Position numbers and translations under genes: made by a program
NCBI GenBank assembly: GCA_025349905.2
Contig: MU624560.1
Coordinates: 3,999-56,974, forward strand
Reading direction: 5' to 3'
DNA length: 52,976 nucleotides
Source: Blastocladiella britannica
Taxonomy: Eukaryota > Blastocladiomycota > Blastocladiomycetes > Blastocladiales > Blastocladiaceae
Notes under the pieces: generated by a model
Databases searched by the model: none
Told to the model about the DNA's origin: nothing
Seen by the model: only the letters and a program-made list of their open reading frames with translations
Shown here: piece by piece, positions 32,901 to 44,025 of the stretch
How positions within the stretch are numbered: the stretch's first letter is position 1
How the letters are laid out: every line of letters starts with the position of its first letter

Positions 32901-33040
32901 ACCTGGGGACGGGGCAGGCGTGCTGCGGCCGAAGCCAGGGTCAAGACCGTGGAGGAAGCGGGCTTTGCGGTGGCCGCTGCCAATGAGGACGAGGACGAGA
33001 CCGCGAGCCGGCGCAAGGCGGGGCCGGAGCGTAGAAGCAT
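29963..33040 (-). CDS. MGM1: Mitochondrial inner-membrane dynamin GTPase (Mgm1/Msp1/OPA1)
   Basis: Exons 33040-32554 and 32445-29963, about 989 residues. The first 70 residues are Arg/Ser/Ala-rich and lack acids, as a mitochondrial presequence, and a short hydrophobic stretch (LPFLLGGSAASAYGY) follows near residue 75-90. A Ser/Gly/Asp-rich linker precedes the dynamin GTPase domain (from about 285): G1 GSQSSGKSS, G3 DLPG, G4 TKMD. The stalk and a C-terminal effector-type coiled coil complete the protein. OPA1/Mgm1 fuses inner membranes and shapes cristae, and is cleaved into long and short forms after its membrane anchor. The GTPase is followed by the conserved LGYVGVVAKA. It ends 186 bp from the convergent phosphatase gene and starts 115 bp from the divergent Clr2-like gene. 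Confidence 0.9.
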
Positions 33041-33155
33041 TTTTCTGTATTAATGACACTCTCTTTCAAAAAGAAGAAAAGAAAAAACAGACGTCACACA
33101 CGTGGCACACACAAGTTCCCAAAGAAAGAAAAAACCTCACTGAGAGACGAGGACG

Positions 33156-36100
33156 ATGACGATGAATCAACAACAGCAAGCAACGGTGTCGTCGACCACC
33201 CCGGCGTACTCGGCACCACCACCTGGACCACAACCATCATTTCAACACCAACAACCGTACCCACCAGAGCACCATCAACATCAACAACAGCAAAATCAAA
33301 ACCATCATAATCAGCACGTGACCGCCTCCGTCCTGGACACCCTGACGCCGTCGCCGACTGTGATCGCCAGGCCCCGCAGCGCCCACGACCACACCGCCTC
33401 GCTCCTGTCCCTCCCCGTCCCCACCGCAGCCGGTGCATCCTCACCATCCCTGTTGACCGACCACTACCTGGCCACGACCACAAACGCCAGAACCGCCTCC
33501 ATCAGCCCACGCGCCTCGCCCAGCGTCTCCAACAACCGTGGCCTGCAGTCCACGCGCTCGCCCTTACGCCGCGGCGGCTTGCGCGGCCCGCCCGCACAGT
33601 CGGACGGCGATCCCAAGGTATGGCCCGCGCCTCCCCGCCCCGACGTGGCCACGGACGTGCGCCCGTCCCCACTCGGGTACGAGCTTTGGCTGGGCCGCCT
33701 GTTGCTCACGGAATTCCCGGCCGGGTACGCCGTGTACCAGCGCCCGCGCAGTCTGGTGGTGGCACCGGGAGCCGATCCGACTAACTCCGGCACCATTGCC
33801 GCCGACAAGTTCTTGTACGGTCACCCGTCGGGGCGGCCTTATCGTTCGCCCAAAGAGTTTTTGTCCCACCTGGAGTGGCTAGAGGGAGGAATGGTCGGTC
33901 ACTGCGACTGCAAGCTGTGCAATGTGCGTCCGACCGCTGCTTCGGCGTCGCCTTCTGGATCTCGCGCTGGTACTGCTTCTGCTACTGGTGCCTCGCCATC
34001 GCCATCAGCTTCCGATCTGCGTGCTGGTACCGCTACGACAAAGCCAGCCGCCATGCTGCGACGCCTCTCACACCGTCCCACCTCCGCCTCTGACGACGGC
34101 TCGCAGTCTCCGTCCGCTCTGGCGCTCGCGGCTGCCACCCATGCCGCGGATGTGGCTTCGGCCGCCATGTTTGCTGCCACCGCCGCCGCCAATACCGCCG
34201 TCGCGAATGCTGCTGCCGCCGTCGCTGCTTCTGGCACAACTGCTGGTAGATCTGTTGCTCGCAACCATTCTACGACGTCGCTTGGGTCTGGCGGTAACAG
34301 CGACAATGACGGCGGTGCTCCTGGACCTGCCGACGGGGAAGCCCCGCCACCAAAGCGAATGCGGATAGCTGCCGGCGCTGGTCTGCATCTCCAGCAGCAA
34401 CAGCAACAGCAACAACGGCAACAACAGCAACAGCAGCACAGGGTGCCAGCGTGGTCTCCGCAGGTGCAACTGCCCCCTGGCGATATTCCCATCCAGCTCT
34501 CGACTGGTCCGGCCGCCTTTTCGACGCGCTTTACTGGTATTCCACACTTCACTGCTCTTTTTAAATGATAACTGAATAATTTCCTGCAGCTGATCGCCCC
34601 TCGCCCCTCAATGCATTGCACCCACCTCTCTCGGTCGGACTGGGCCTCGTTCTGTCGGATTCCCCGCCGCCCTCGCCGACCGACTGGGTCGTCCAGTACC
34701 CGCGCACTGCGGTGCCAGTCCCCAGAAGCAAACGCATTGAGGTTCTGCCCGGTAAACGACTAGGCCCCAAGGACATGTTTCCGACTGTCCCGCCATTGCC
34801 GTCGGCCAGCCTGCGTTACCGGCACCCGTCGTTGATGTTGCCGCCCCTTTCGCCTCCGCCGCCACAACAGTCGCTAGACCCTTTCGCGCCGATGCCGTTT
34901 GGGCTCGAGCACTTGTTCATGCCACCCACATTTGCGCCGTTCCGCGACGCGTGCGACGAGATGGGCTTACCCAGCCCGCCTCCCAGCGAGCCGGTAATCA
35001 TCAAGCCGCCACCGTCCATGCGCGCAAGCTCTCGCCCGGCGTCCCCCACCGTCAAGGGCAAGGTTGGCCGCCCGCCGTCGTCCTCGACAGCAGGTGTCAT
35101 GGGCACGTCCCGCACGTCTCTTGCGGCCAAGTCGCCGCGCAACGCAAGGACCGCCGAATCGGATCCCGCCACCATCGCCCCATCGGCACTGCTAGCCCCC
35201 GTCCGACCCATTTCCCCGCCGCTGTCCGCCGAGTCGACGACAGGTGTCACCACCCGACGCCACCACCTCCATCACGGCGAAACGGCGGCCGTGCCCCACA
35301 TTCTCCACTCGGACGGCTCGGTGATGTCCGCGGCCGCGTCCAACTTTACTGCTGCGGCTGCGATCGCTGCTGCCGCCGACGCCGCGGCAAGAGCATCGGT
35401 CACGGGCCGCGGCGGATCGTCGTCTGCTGCGGCGTCGGCCGGGGCTGCAACGTACGCGACTCTTGCCGCTGGCGACATGGCCACCGACGTGGCGCTCGAG
35501 GCCGCGGCTGGCGGCGACGACGAGTACGTTGCGATCCAGGTGGCGGTGCGCGGGAACGAGCGCCGCGCTCGGCGCGAGGCACTGGTGCGGCGCCGGGCCC
35601 GCGTGGCGTTGGCGGCCCGTGGGGGTCACGCCGATGGCGCATTGACGGCAGCGGCGGCCGCGGTGTCGTCAATCATGGATGGAGGGGTGGAGGCCGATGA
35701 CGATGATATGGATATCGACAGTATCAGTCACCAGCGGCAGCGGCAGCCCGAGTCAGGCGCCGCTTCACCTGAAGACGTGGCGGCGGTGGCCGCGGCCATT
35801 GCCAAGCTGCCGCCGCGTCCAGCCTCGACTGGTCCACGTCCGTCCATGCTCTCATCACTCCAAACCCCGAAAATGGGGATGTCCGCGTCGTCGACCACCT
35901 CGCTCCTCTCGGATGTCAGTTCGCTGGCTTACCGCCCACTACCGACACCAGCTCCGCCAGCCGACCGCAACGAGTGGCATGGCATGCAAGTGTGCTGGCT
36001 CAAGGTGCGCGCGGGCGATCCGATCGGGTGGCAAATTGACTATGACATTTACGACCACCGGTCGCGGTACGTTATCCCTTTAATTTTATTTCTTTGAGTA

Positions 36101-37851
36101 CTGGTTCTTACCTGTGTAAATATTCTATTAGATACCGCGCAACTTGGAACGAGCTCGTCATTGGCAACCCGGACGCGGATCTCCCCGACTCGTCCGACAG
36201 CTCTGCGGTGGGCGACGACGGGTCCACGTCCTCCAACGACCGCGACTCGTCCGAAGATCGGTCGTCCGACACGGGCAACGACTCTGACGTGTCGCTTCCC
36301 GGTATCGTCACTCCGTGCCGACGACGCTCCACTGCTGATCCAGGACCTGTCAAGCTCCGCAACAGCATCAGCGGTGATGGCATGTCCGTGCGCCGTGGTC
36401 CTAAACGCCAGTACCCGCACTGCGACCGGTCGCTGCCACTCCCACAGCGCGAGACCACGTACCCGGCCGGCGCCAATGAGACTCCACTTCATCTGCTGGG
36501 CCGGCGCCGACACCGGCGCGCGGTGCGGTGGCCCGTCATGATTGTGGCGCGTGCACCGCGTGGGATGCCGCATTTGGCAGCGATGCTTGGTCCAGGCGAA
36601 ACGGTTCCCTCGCCATCGCTTTGCCCAGTTCCCGGTACCGCCGAAGCAGAGATTGCAGGCGACCCGAGCACCTGGGAGTACTCGGTGGTGAAACTGCCGC
36701 TGGGCCGGCACTATGCCGAGTGGCTCGTGGGCGGCCGCGAGGGCGTGCGCGAGGCGGCGGTGTTGCAAGCCGAGGCGGCGACGGGTGCGCGCGACGCATT
36801 GCCGCTGATGCCGACCATGGACCTGTATACGTTTATTGCGTCGCTGGCGGTCGCATCGCTGGCATCGTCCCCCGTCGGGTCGGGGGATATCAACGCGTTC
36901 AAGACCGCGGCGGACCCGGCACTGCGCGTGTGCAACGTGCCCAACCAGCCCGATCACGTCGACTTGCTCGTGTCCGGCCGACCGGCGACGTCGGTGGGGC
37001 GCCCGACATTTGCACCGGCGACCGTGGCGCTGCACCCGGACCACGTGCAGCCGTTCGTGCACGGGGCGCGGCCGCGGGACTTGCGTGCGTGGCGCGCGGC
37101 ACCGATGGCCATGCCGCCGCGCCGCGCGCCGCTGTACATGTCGGCGGTCGTACAGGCCACGGCGATTGCCGCGTCGTGGGAAGACATTGCGCGGATTCCT
37201 GTATCTGCTCCGTCGGACTTGGTCCCGCCTCCTCCGCTGTTCCCAGTCGCACCACCACCAACGACAGCATCCGTTGCCAAACACAGAACCACATTAGCCG
37301 ACGCCGAGACTCAAGCGGCCGCAGGCCAGGCGGTGGTGCGTATTGGAACCGAAGTGTTCCGCCCGGGTGCGCACGTGTGGCAGATCCCGATGCGCATCCG
37401 CACCACCAAGGACAACAAGCTGCACAAGGGCGCAATCAAGGCCGCGGTCACGGCGGCCGCGCGCGCAGGGCATCACACGGTGCGGCGGCTGGTGGTGGAG
37501 GCCGACGGTGGTGAGAATGGGGATGCCGATGGACTTCCGCCGGGCCTGCATCCGCTGGTGCTTGGCGCGTACGCTCTGGGCGCCGCGTCGGACGACCCGG
37601 TGGCGTTGCCCGGTGGGACGCGGCCGCCGGACCGCCAGATCGCGGTGTACACGCATAATCCGTTGATGTCGGTTAGTTTTGCTTCGACGACAACAGGGGC
37701 AACAGGTACAGCAGCGTCTACCGAGACGGCGTCCGACTTGGATGCGGTGCTACTGACCCGCATGGACCCCGAGGCCGTGACCAGCGTGTTCTCCGGGTAC
37801 GGTCCGCGCGGAACGCGGTACCGGTCGTTGGCGCACTTGGCGACGTTTTGA
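33156..37851 (+). CDS. Clr2-like transcription-silencing protein
   Basis: Exons 33156-34536, 34590-36066 and 36132-37851, about 1525 residues. After a Gln/His-rich start, residues about 175-255 contain LGRLLLTEFPAGYAVYQRPR, YGHPSGRPYRSPKEFLSHL, EWL and HCDCKLCN, the signature of the Clr2 N-terminal silencing domain. The middle is Ala/Ser-rich with a poly-Gln tract. A second conserved-looking part around the exon 2/3 junction reads MQVCWLKVRAGDPIGWQIDY and continues into YRATWNELVIGNP. In fission yeast Clr2 is part of SHREC, which deacetylates and compacts heterochromatin. A nuclear chromatin role is inferred from that domain. The C-terminal third is unassigned. Length is about three times that of yeast Clr2, mostly from low-complexity inserts. 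Confidence 0.72.
34392..34436 (+). repeat. CAG/CAA tract encoding poly-Gln
   Basis: Fifteen codons, fourteen Gln interrupted by one Arg (CGG), within the Clr2-like gene. The mixed CAG/CAA codons make it less prone to slippage. Confidence 0.9.
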
Positions 37852-37889
37852 AGTTCAGAAAATATTAATACATCCGTTATTTATTGTTA

Positions 37890-39616
37890 TTAGAGAGCAG
37901 AGGCCGCCTTGAACGCTGCAATCGCGCGTTCCCGTGCCACCTTATGATCCACGATCGGTTGCGGGTAACCCGTCCGCATAAACTGGGCCGTGGACAACTT
38001 GGCAAACGGTTCGTGCACGGCTGCGTTGCTGGTGACATTACGGAGTTCGGGAACCCACTGGCGAATGTAAGTTCCGTCTGGATCGAACCGCGACGCCTGA
38101 AGCATTGGGTTAAACACCCGGAAGTACGGCTGGGAGTCGGTGCCCGTGGACGCGGCCCATTGCCACCCGCCGTTGTTAGACGCCAAGTCGCCGTCCACTT
38201 GGTGGTGCATGAAGAACCGTTCGCCCCATTGCCAGTTGATCTGTACATGACATTGTTGTTGTGAGATCGGGAGGGATAAGGACAGCAAAAGAAAAGTACC
38301 AGCAAATCCTTGGTTAGAAACATGGCCACCACCATGCGCACGCGGTTCGACAAAAACCCAGTGGCCACCAGCTGCCGCATGCCCGCGTCCACCAACGGGT
38401 ACCCAGTCCGCCCCGTCTTCCACGCGGTAAAGTACCGCTGTGCCTGTTCCCCCTCGGTCCACGCAATCCGTGTCGTCTCGGGCTTGAACGGCAGGTTCAT
38501 CGACACCCGCGGAAACGCGACCATGATGTGCCGGTAGAAATCGCGCCACACCAGTTCCTGGATCCAATGTACGCACCCCGGATCCCCAGCGCCGATCTTG
38601 TCGTGGTTGGCGTCCCGAGCGGCCGCGAGGCATTGCCGAATACTCACGGCGCCGACGTTCAGATACGCTGAGACGGAAGCGGTGCCGTTTTCCAAGGCAG
38701 GGAAGTCGCGGTCGACCGAGTACGACTTGATGGCATGGGACGCGAACGTGCGCACGCGCTGCATGGCGGCGATTTCGCCGGTTGGGTACGCGGCGCGCGT
38801 GTGGGCGAGCACCGCTGGGTCGAACGCGCGCTCGAACCCGGGCAACGGTTGATCAACAGCCGTTGGATCGGGGACTTTGGACCCAAACAGCTCGGGGGCC
38901 AGAGACCGGATCGCCGGCGGGTTGGGTTCAGGCGCGGGGACCAAACGGGTCCACTGGTCGTTCTCGGCGGTCACGCGGGCCTCCCACGCGCGCCGGAACG
39001 GCGAGTACACCACGGGACACCGTGATCCGTCTTTCGTGGTAACCAAACCGGGTGGGATCACGCACTCGTCGTGCTCCACGACAAACCGAACAGCATTGAG
39101 GTCGCGTTCGACGTGCTCGTCGCGCCGCCTCTCGTCCACCTCGTACTCGGCATTGACCACAAGCGCCGATGCGCCGACGCGCCGGCAGTACGCGGCCACC
39201 ACGTCGGGAACCGATTGCATCGAGTCGGCGTGCAGAACGGTGACCGGGATGTTACAGTTGGGCGACTCGAGCGTGGATTGCACGGACCGCACCGACCGTA
39301 GCATCAGGTCCACTTTGCATGCGGCCAGGTCGTGGGCGTGCCACTGTGATCCGCAGACCACGTAGATCGTGAGCAAGTTGCCGGCCAATGGACGCGTTCC
39401 TGCAGCTGTTTTTTGTTGTTTGCGGCCTTGCACCGCCAGTTCCCAGGCACGGTGCAAGCCGCGGTTGTCGGTGGTGCGCAGGTCCTTGCGGAACCAAAAC
39501 ACCACTGGGCCCGCTAGCGCGGTCTTTTGATCGTTTACATTGCTGATGCGGCCATTGCCAACGACATGGTCGTTGCTCGAGGAACCTTGGTCACGGCGGC
39601 GCTTGGTAGCGGGCAT
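37890..39616 (-). CDS. PHR1: Class I CPD DNA photolyase
   Basis: Exons 39616-38300 and 38240-37890, about 555 residues. A basic KRRR near the N-terminus could be a nuclear signal. The Rossmann antenna domain begins VVFWFRKDLRTTDNRGLHRAW. The FAD domain shows SAYLNVGAVSIRQC, the Trp-rich CVHWIQELVWRDFYRHIM, RTGYPLVDAGMRQL, NRVRMVVAMFLTKDLL and, after the intron, INWQWGERFF, DGDLASNNGGWQW and FRVFNPMLQ. These match microbial class I CPD photolyases, which use blue/near-UV light and FADH to split cyclobutane pyrimidine dimers. Cryptochrome function is less likely because the CPD-type residues around FAD are kept and there is no C-terminal extension. Its stop is 38 bp from that of the convergent Clr2-like gene. 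Confidence 0.93.
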
Positions 39617-39789
39617 TTTGTTTTCGATTTAGAGCTGGTTGTGAAGAGAGGGCCCGACCTCCCCCGTATTTGGTTGCGTTTTATGGTGGTTGGGTGAAGC
39701 GATCCGGAGTGGCAGTGATCGTGCATTTCCACATCCATTTCACATCAACATCTCACAACACAACACCACGTGGACAACAAAAAACTCGA

Positions 39790-41023
39790 TCACGACGTGT
39801 CCATGCGATCCTCGTCATCCATGGACGCCGGTCCCGGGCTCCCAGCACCCCCCTGAGTCTTCTTCTTACTCGCGCTCGCCGCCACCGCGCGCAACAGCGC
39901 CTCGACCCCGGCCACGCCACCGTGCGCCGCCGCGTCCTCGGGCCGCACCCCGACCGACGCCAGCACCGTCGCGAGCTGTCCCGAGCGCAGCGCGTACGCC
40001 AGCGTGCCGAGCGATGCGCGGAACTGCGGCGACCGCACCACCGCCTCGATTTCGGCGGGGGTGTGCGGCGCGTCGGCGGGCAAGTGCGGGAACAGCGCCG
40101 CGCACGCCGCCGGGTCCGAAAGCACCGGGCGCAACGTGTCGGCGGTCAGAACCGAAGTCAGGTCCACGTCGGGTTCGGTCGTAGGGACTTGGATGCCGGA
40201 CATGAGGGACCGGATCGCGGCCAGGTTAAGAGCTTCCGGCTGGGGCTGGGTGACGGGAGCAGCAGCAGCAGCAGCAGCACGGGACGGCGATGCGGCACGG
40301 GCCGTGGGGGAAGCGGCGCGAGTTGGGGACTGCGGGCGCATGGCCGTGCCCGTCCTAAAAAAAAAATTGGGTGCGGTCAGATCAATCACATGCATACGGT
40401 CACACGATCAAAAAAAAAAAACGTACGCCATCTGCGCCAGCAACTGCTGGATCTGTGCCTGCTGAGCGGCAGCCGAAGGGCTCACGGGGCTCGTCGGGCT
40501 GGTGGGCTGCATCTGCGCCTGCACCGCCGCCGGATCGTTGATGGCCAGATTGATGGTGGCGGCGATCTGCGCGTCCTTGTCGTCCTTGGGCTCCTGCATC
40601 CAGAAGAACAGCTTCTGCGACGACGACTTGAACGCCAGCATGTACACGCGGTCGTTCGACTGCTCGACCTTGATCCACTCGGCCTCTTCCGGAAACACGA
40701 TCAGGTCCTCTTCGGCTTGGCGTCCAGGATTGGCGATGGTGGTGCGCTCGGCCCAGCAAAAGTGAAGTAAGCCGTCGTCGGCACCAATTTCAAGGTACAC
40801 AGTGCCCTTGCGAGTGTCGGGGCGGACCAGACGGCCGTCACGAGTCATTTTGCCTTATTCCATTATGGTCAGTTTATATATGCTTGATCTTGTATATATA
40901 TAGATATATACCAGCACGGAACTCGACCAGGTGCTTCTTACGGGCAGCCGGAGCGGCGCCGGGGTTGCCATGGGCGGTGAGGGCCTGGAAGACGTTGTTG
41001 TTGGTGTTGTTATTGTCAGCCAT
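39790..41023 (-). CDS. RPN13: 26S proteasome ubiquitin receptor RPN13 (ADRM1)
   Basis: Exons 41023-40912, 40853-40427 and 40354-39790, 367 residues. The PRU domain (about 25-140) reads HLVEFRAGKMTRDGRLVRPD, then KGTVYLEI, LLHFCWAER, DLIVFPEEAEW and KLFFWMQEP, typical of Rpn13. A Pro/Ser/Ala linker including an Ala run follows. The C-terminal DEUBAD-type domain (about 250-350) reads LTADTLRPVL, AACAALFPHLP and SPQFRASLGTLAYALRSGQL. The PRU docks on Rpn2 and binds ubiquitin; DEUBAD binds the deubiquitinase UCH37/UCHL5. Both parts are kept here, unlike budding yeast Rpn13, which is PRU only. Its ATG is 40 bp from the ATG of the divergent mS29 gene. Confidence 0.94.
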
Positions 41024-41063
41024 TGTTACTTTTTTTCTCTCTGAAAAAAAAAAGAAAAAGATA

Positions 41064-42374
41064 ATGGTAGCAACAGCGACAACACTGCAGCGGCTGTCCA
41101 TTGGCGGACACACCACCACCCACTTTCTCAAGTCGTCTGCCGCTGCCGGTGGGCTACTGATGCGTCCGTTCGTGGACTCGCAGTTGTCTCCGCTCCTGGC
41201 CAAGCGCACGCCCGTGATTTTAGGTAAATTCAACTTCATTTTTTTTTTTTNNNNNNNNNNNNNNNNNNNNNNNNNNNNNNNNNNNNNNNNNNNNNNNNNN
41301 NNNNNNNNNNNNNNNTGACGCGTCTATACCTAATTGTCATCATTGAATAGATGGCCCCGTCGGCAGCGGCAAGACCTGCATTCTTGAGCACGCCGTGGCC
41401 CTGCACCGCCAATCTCACCCTGACGCGGTTGTGGTGCACATTCCCGACGGTACTCCTTACTCTATATACTTCAAAAAAAATTAATAAACAAAACTAACTG
41501 AGTAGCCACCGAGTACTTTGACGGCCGCTACATCTACTCGGCCGCTCCGGTCCCCACCGGCACTCTCCCCGGTACTCCACGCACCTGGAACTTGCCCACC
41601 GCCACCTCGGCCCTTTTGGGATCAATCGCACGTAGCAACACCAAGCCAGCGGCCTCCACCTCCATCAGTGCCTCGTACGCGTTTGGGACCTCGGCGACGG
41701 TTGATTCGGGTTCCCCACTGTCGGCGCTGCTGGCCATTGGCGCCAAGGACGTTGAGCGGGCCGAGGACGTGGCCGAGGCGGTGTTTGCCGAGCTTCGCCT
41801 GCTGTACGTTCTTCAATTTTTTTATATTATGGCATAATGGACGCGTTCTAATATAAGAATGAATACAGGCCCAACGCTATGCTCGCAGTCGACGCCGTCA
41901 ACGCACTGTTCTCGTCGTCCATGTACCACGACCACCACTCGCACCGGATCCCCTCCCGCCACTTTGCATTCGGCAAGAACTTGTTGCCTTTCTTCCAGGC
42001 CAAGGTATCCATTTTATCTTTTTTTTCTTTCGGTTGAAACAACTGACACCCTTCATTTATATAAGTCCAAATCGGTCGTCCTCGGAGCCACCTCCCGCGC
42101 CAACCCGCGGTACCCGGCCACCAAGCAAGCGTCGATCGCCCCCGCGGCCGTGGTGGTGCCAGTCCCGGCGTTGGCGCGTGCCGAGGTCTCTGATTTGCTG
42201 CGCATGTACCGTGCGACGGGCATTTCCGCTTCCAGCAGCGGTGCGGCACCAATTGATGCAGAGGCAACAGGAGAGCTCCCGATGGACGAGTCCGAGATTG
42301 ACCGAGTCCTGCTGCTGAGTGGCGGCAACCCCGCCAAGGTCCTGGACTTGGCCCGTGCCCCGACCGCGTTTTAA
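41064..42374 (+). CDS. Mitochondrial small-subunit ribosomal protein mS29 (DAP3)
   Basis: Exons 41064-41223, 41351-41449, 41506-41803, 41869-42004 and 42066-42374, 333 residues. The P-loop DGPVGSGKT spans the first splice, followed by ILEHAV and VVVHIPDATEYFDGRY, then TWNLPTATSALL. The Walker B-like strand is MLAVDAVNALF, and the C-terminal block VLLLSGGNPAKVLDL matches DAP3. mS29 is a GTP-binding protein of the mitoribosomal small subunit. About 55 residues precede the P-loop, fewer than in human DAP3, so an upstream exon may be missing. The first 30 residues are Ser/Thr-rich and could be a weak presequence. Intron 1 contains the N gap. Confidence 0.86.
41251..41315. other. Assembly gap (65 N)
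   Basis: A run of 65 N directly after a run of T, inside intron 1 of the mS29 gene. The true length may differ from 65. Confidence 1.
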
Positions 42375-42393
42375 CCAAAAAGTAATATTATTT

Positions 42394-43886
42394 TTAATTG
42401 ACCTTGCCCAACGCAACCTTCTTCTTCCACGCGCGCTCGGTGCGGTACACGGCCGCGTCCACCATCCCCGCCACCGTGACCACTCCGCCGACCACCGCAC
42501 AGACGGACGTCAAAAAGTATGTGACCGATTTCTTGGCCTCGGTCTGCACCACGCGCATGGGCGAGATCTCGTAGTTGAAAAAGATGCCCGGTAACGCTGT
42601 GAGTCCGATCCCACCGGGACCGGCCACATCGCGCGCGTGCTCGGTCACCGAGAATTGGTTGGTGCTTACGGTGGAGCCGTTGAGGTACCGGAATTCGGTT
42701 CCGACCACTATTATTTTCACATTTGTGAGGACACCATCAATGAGGCCGATCGAAAAAAAAAGAGGAGGTACCTTTGATAAAGTACTGCACCAAATGCGAG
42801 TCGCCGTTCAACTGCATCAGCTGCACATCGTCCAGCGGGTTCGAAATGCCCTTGGCCACGGGGCCAAACGTCAGTTGGTGGATGTGGTGGGTGAAGTCAA
42901 ACTGGCGGCCCAGCAAGGACATGAGGTCTGTTCCAACCGTTTTGAGACTTCAATTTCACTTGCATGATGGATAAATATAAAAGTACCATGGACGTGACCG
43001 CCGCCGGCCTGCTCAAACGAGCGTCCCGGTGCCAAGTGGCTGTGTATACACATCAATTCAATGAAAGCCTACAGAAAAAAAAGAAAAAGATAACACAGTA
43101 CAAGTTTCCAGCGACCTTATTGACCGACAAGTGGCCGTACAGCAGACACCCTTCGCGGTCCTGCTGCTTGAGTTTCTCCGCGTACCCTTCTGCAATGCAC
43201 TATACGCCAATCCAGAAAACACGTCAAGATCAAATCTTCAACTCAAAAAAAAGGTATAGACCGTACCTGCTCCATGGTCTCAGCGCCCCGGAACGACCAT
43301 CCCATGCGCGAGTACGCGTCCTCAATGTCCTTGCACGTGTTGCAGCACCCGTTAGCGGCGAGGGCGGTAGCGCCATAACAGCCGCCGCAGTACGGCTTGG
43401 ACGGATCGGTGGTGTTTTTCGCCAGCCCAACCACGCGCGACCGCTCGGGGTCCACGGGCACGCGTTTCCCCGACGGGTCCAGGCGCACTTTAAACACTTC
43501 TGATTTCAGCTCCTCGAGCGAGTGGTGTTCGCCCGACACGTCCATGACGTCTATTATTCCCTGTCATATTTTCCATTTAGTGAATGGATGCGCGTGTAGA
43601 GCCCGAGTCAAACAAGAAATACAGTACCCAAGGACAGAATCGCGCATGGCACTTTCGGCACCGTCAAGTTAAATGCAATGTCCATCTTGGCTTTGCGGCC
43701 CGTCTCCACCACCAGCTTGGACGCAAACGTTGGCGTCGCATAGTCAATGTACTCGGAGACCAGCAAGATCGCCACCAGCGCCGCCGCGGCCAGGGTTAAG
43801 AGGCCTCCGGACCGCGTGCGCACTCGGAAATCGTCCAGCGTCTTGGCAAACACGTCGAGGCGCGATAAGGGCGAGCCGGCCGACAT
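42394..43886 (-). CDS. ERV46: COPII cargo receptor Erv46/ERGIC3
   Basis: Six exons: 43886-43628, 43550-43267, 43199-43102, 43039-42987, 42927-42772 and 42707-42394, 387 residues, the usual length. The N-terminus SRLDVFAKTLDDFRVRT precedes transmembrane segment 1 (LLTLAAAALVAILLVSEYIDY). The lumenal domain keeps the Cys cluster YCGGCYGA and NGCCNTCKDIEDAY, then CLLYGHLSVNKVAGNFHLAPG and FDFTHHIHQLTFG. TNQFSVTEH precedes transmembrane segment 2 (YFLTSVCAVVGGVVTVAG) and a short tail ending in basic residues. Erv46 pairs with Erv41 to cycle between ER and Golgi and retrieve ER residents. All five introns are 59-77 nt and begin GTAC. Its stop is 19 bp from that of the convergent mS29 gene. Confidence 0.95.
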
Positions 43887-44025
43887 TTTTATTTATACGA
43901 TTATGGGTCAAGTCCAACTTCACTTCGAAAGAGCATTTCCTCACTCCACCTCCTCTCGCGCCACCATCCAAAGAAACCACGAAAAATATATAATGCAATT
44001 GAACGAAAAATGCAACATGAGAAAC

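Noticed and set aside
41241..41250. T-run before the N gap as a terminator or exon end
   Set aside because: It lies inside mS29 intron 1 and probably marks where the assembly failed at a homopolymer.
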